In this document: positions 63,190 through 64,000 of the stretch, one piece after another | Position numbering within the stretch: position 1 is the first letter of the stretch | Layout: each line of letters opens with the position of its first letter | Position numbers and translations under genes: made by a program | Notes under the pieces: model-generated | What the model saw: only the letters and a program-made list of their open reading frames with translations | Told to the model about the DNA's origin: nothing | Database searches by the model: none | Assembly (NCBI GenBank): GCA_964036315.1 | Contig: OZ038487.1 | Span: 59,455,842-59,519,841, forward strand | Source of the DNA: Acanthosepion esculentum | Taxonomy: Eukaryota > Mollusca > Cephalopoda > Sepiida > Sepiidae | Direction of reading: 5' to 3' | DNA: 64,000 nt

Positions 63190-63760
63190 AAATTACACAT
63201 CAACCTTGCATTTTGCACAGAATACTTTCAAATGGCTTTGACAGACATGTTTTTGGCAAACATTACAGACAGCCTGCGTGTTTCTATCCATTTTAGGACC
63301 AAACTAGGTGTATAATTATTTCTTACTCTAATTGGATGGTTTCTGGGCAGTGTATTACTTAGTATATTTGTAGCTTTATCGTTCCCTTCAAGACCCGAAT
63401 TTTTTCAGCATTTGTCTATTTGGGGGGTATTTCCAGGAGATTTAGCCTCGTGTAGAATATAAGTGATGAAAGAGGTGGATCACAAGATCTTTTTGTAAAA
63501 CGTGAAGGTCGAAGCTTTTGATGTAAAACATTGTAGGAAACAGTTTTTCGTCGTTCCTTTTCAGTTCGTTTAGAATTCCAAGATCCAGACTTATTTTCCG
63601 ATTAAATATCATTGAAGAGTTTGAAGAATCAATTCTTGCAGCTTTGTTGTCAATATTCATATCATCTTCCGATTCTGAATAAGTAATGCAGACATTATAG
63701 CTTTCAGTATCATCATCAGAAAAAGAAAAGGCAGCTATTTAGAATGGAGGATATTTTTTT
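63190..63760 (-). pseudogene. piggyBac-like transposase remnant (acidic N-terminus joined to C-terminal zinc motif)
   Basis: On the minus strand the beginning (63,715-63,640) reads YNVCITYSESEDDMNIDNKA, an acidic start as in many piggyBac-type proteins. Near the 3' end (63,290-63,195) it reads GPKMDRNTQAVCNVCQKHVC then QSHLKVFCAKCKVDV stop. The D-x-x-T...C-x2-C...VC-x2-H-x4-C-x2-C pattern resembles the C-terminal zinc finger of piggyBac-derived proteins. The catalytic DDD domain is absent, so this would be an internally deleted copy. A hairpin ATGGGTCC-AAA-GGACCCAT lies just outside the start (63,782-63,800). Family call is tentative. Confidence 0.4.
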
Positions 63761-63781
63761 ATTTAATTAAAAACTTCAACC

Positions 63782-63800
63782 ATGGGTCCAAAGGACCCAT
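63782..63800. repeat. Small perfect hairpin, possible transposon subterminal repeat
   Basis: ATGGGTCC-AAA-GGACCCAT, eight pairs with a three-base loop. Confidence 0.7.
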
Positions 63801-64000
63801 TTTGTAATTCGAGAAGTCACCTATCAAATCTTTATTTGATGATAGAAAATGAAGAAACAATAAAAATCACAAAAAATAATTCGGTTAGAATAACCTTATG
63901 AGTGATTTTTTTTTTAAATATAGGTCCATTACTCCCATTGGCAGAATAAGGGTCAGTATAAAATATTTAATCATATATACGTCCATGGTTAAACTCCATG

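Overview
The window looks like intergenic or intronic DNA from a large, AT-rich, repeat-swollen metazoan genome. A coleoid cephalopod (octopod) is my best guess. This rests on the mix of very dense (TA)n, (CA)n and (TATC)n microsatellites, several tRNA-derived SINE families, a 5S-rRNA-headed SINE, R4/Dong-type, RTE-type and CR1/L2-type LINE fragments, Penelope-like elements (PLEs) and a mariner. I found no convincing host protein-coding exon, no intact rRNA or tRNA gene and no CRISPR. One 200-base N gap lies at 47,121-47,320.

Layout. 1-7,000: RTE and CR1/L2 LINE 3' ends with tRNA-derived SINEs. 7,100-10,900: long (CA)/(TA) tracts, hammerhead-like motifs, a foldback unit and an R4/Dong 3' fragment. 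11,300-13,430: two RTE LINE fragments on the minus strand. 13,600-22,150: LINE and SINE scraps, a TA-flanked MITE (19,267-19,742), a 29-bp minisatellite (20,362-21,117) and a 5S-headed SINE. 23,870-29,950: six consecutive restriction-like-endonuclease LINE pieces on the minus strand, each ending in an AAT-repeat tail; one is nearly full length (about 24,918-28,738). 30,800-45,300: microsatellites, a 48-bp minisatellite, PLE remnants and most of the hammerhead motifs, plus a GC-rich 272-bp tandem array (43,412-44,197) whose unit is a chain of perfect hairpins. 45,900-58,000: LINE ends, a mariner with perfect 29-bp inverted repeats (50,427-51,681), a mariner-like MITE and four 5S-headed SINE copies or parts. 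60,000-64,000: two PLE endonuclease fragments with hammerhead-like motifs, a SINE and a piggyBac-like remnant.

None of the elements is clearly active. The near-full-length R4/Dong copy carries YMDN instead of YMDD, the RTE copy carries YAVD instead of YADD, and the mariner transposase is frameshifted. The most notable structural signal is a set of about a dozen hammerhead-ribozyme-like cores (CTGANGA or a decayed form, a stem II hairpin, GAAA, then often a self-complementary tetranucleotide). They lie beside PLE remnants and very often beside (TA)n tracts. Hammerheads in PLEs are known. The head-to-head pairs, the arm-specific gain or loss of a ribozyme cassette and the repeated junction with TA tracts seem worth following up. 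All family assignments are from reading translations and motifs by eye; no database search was possible.
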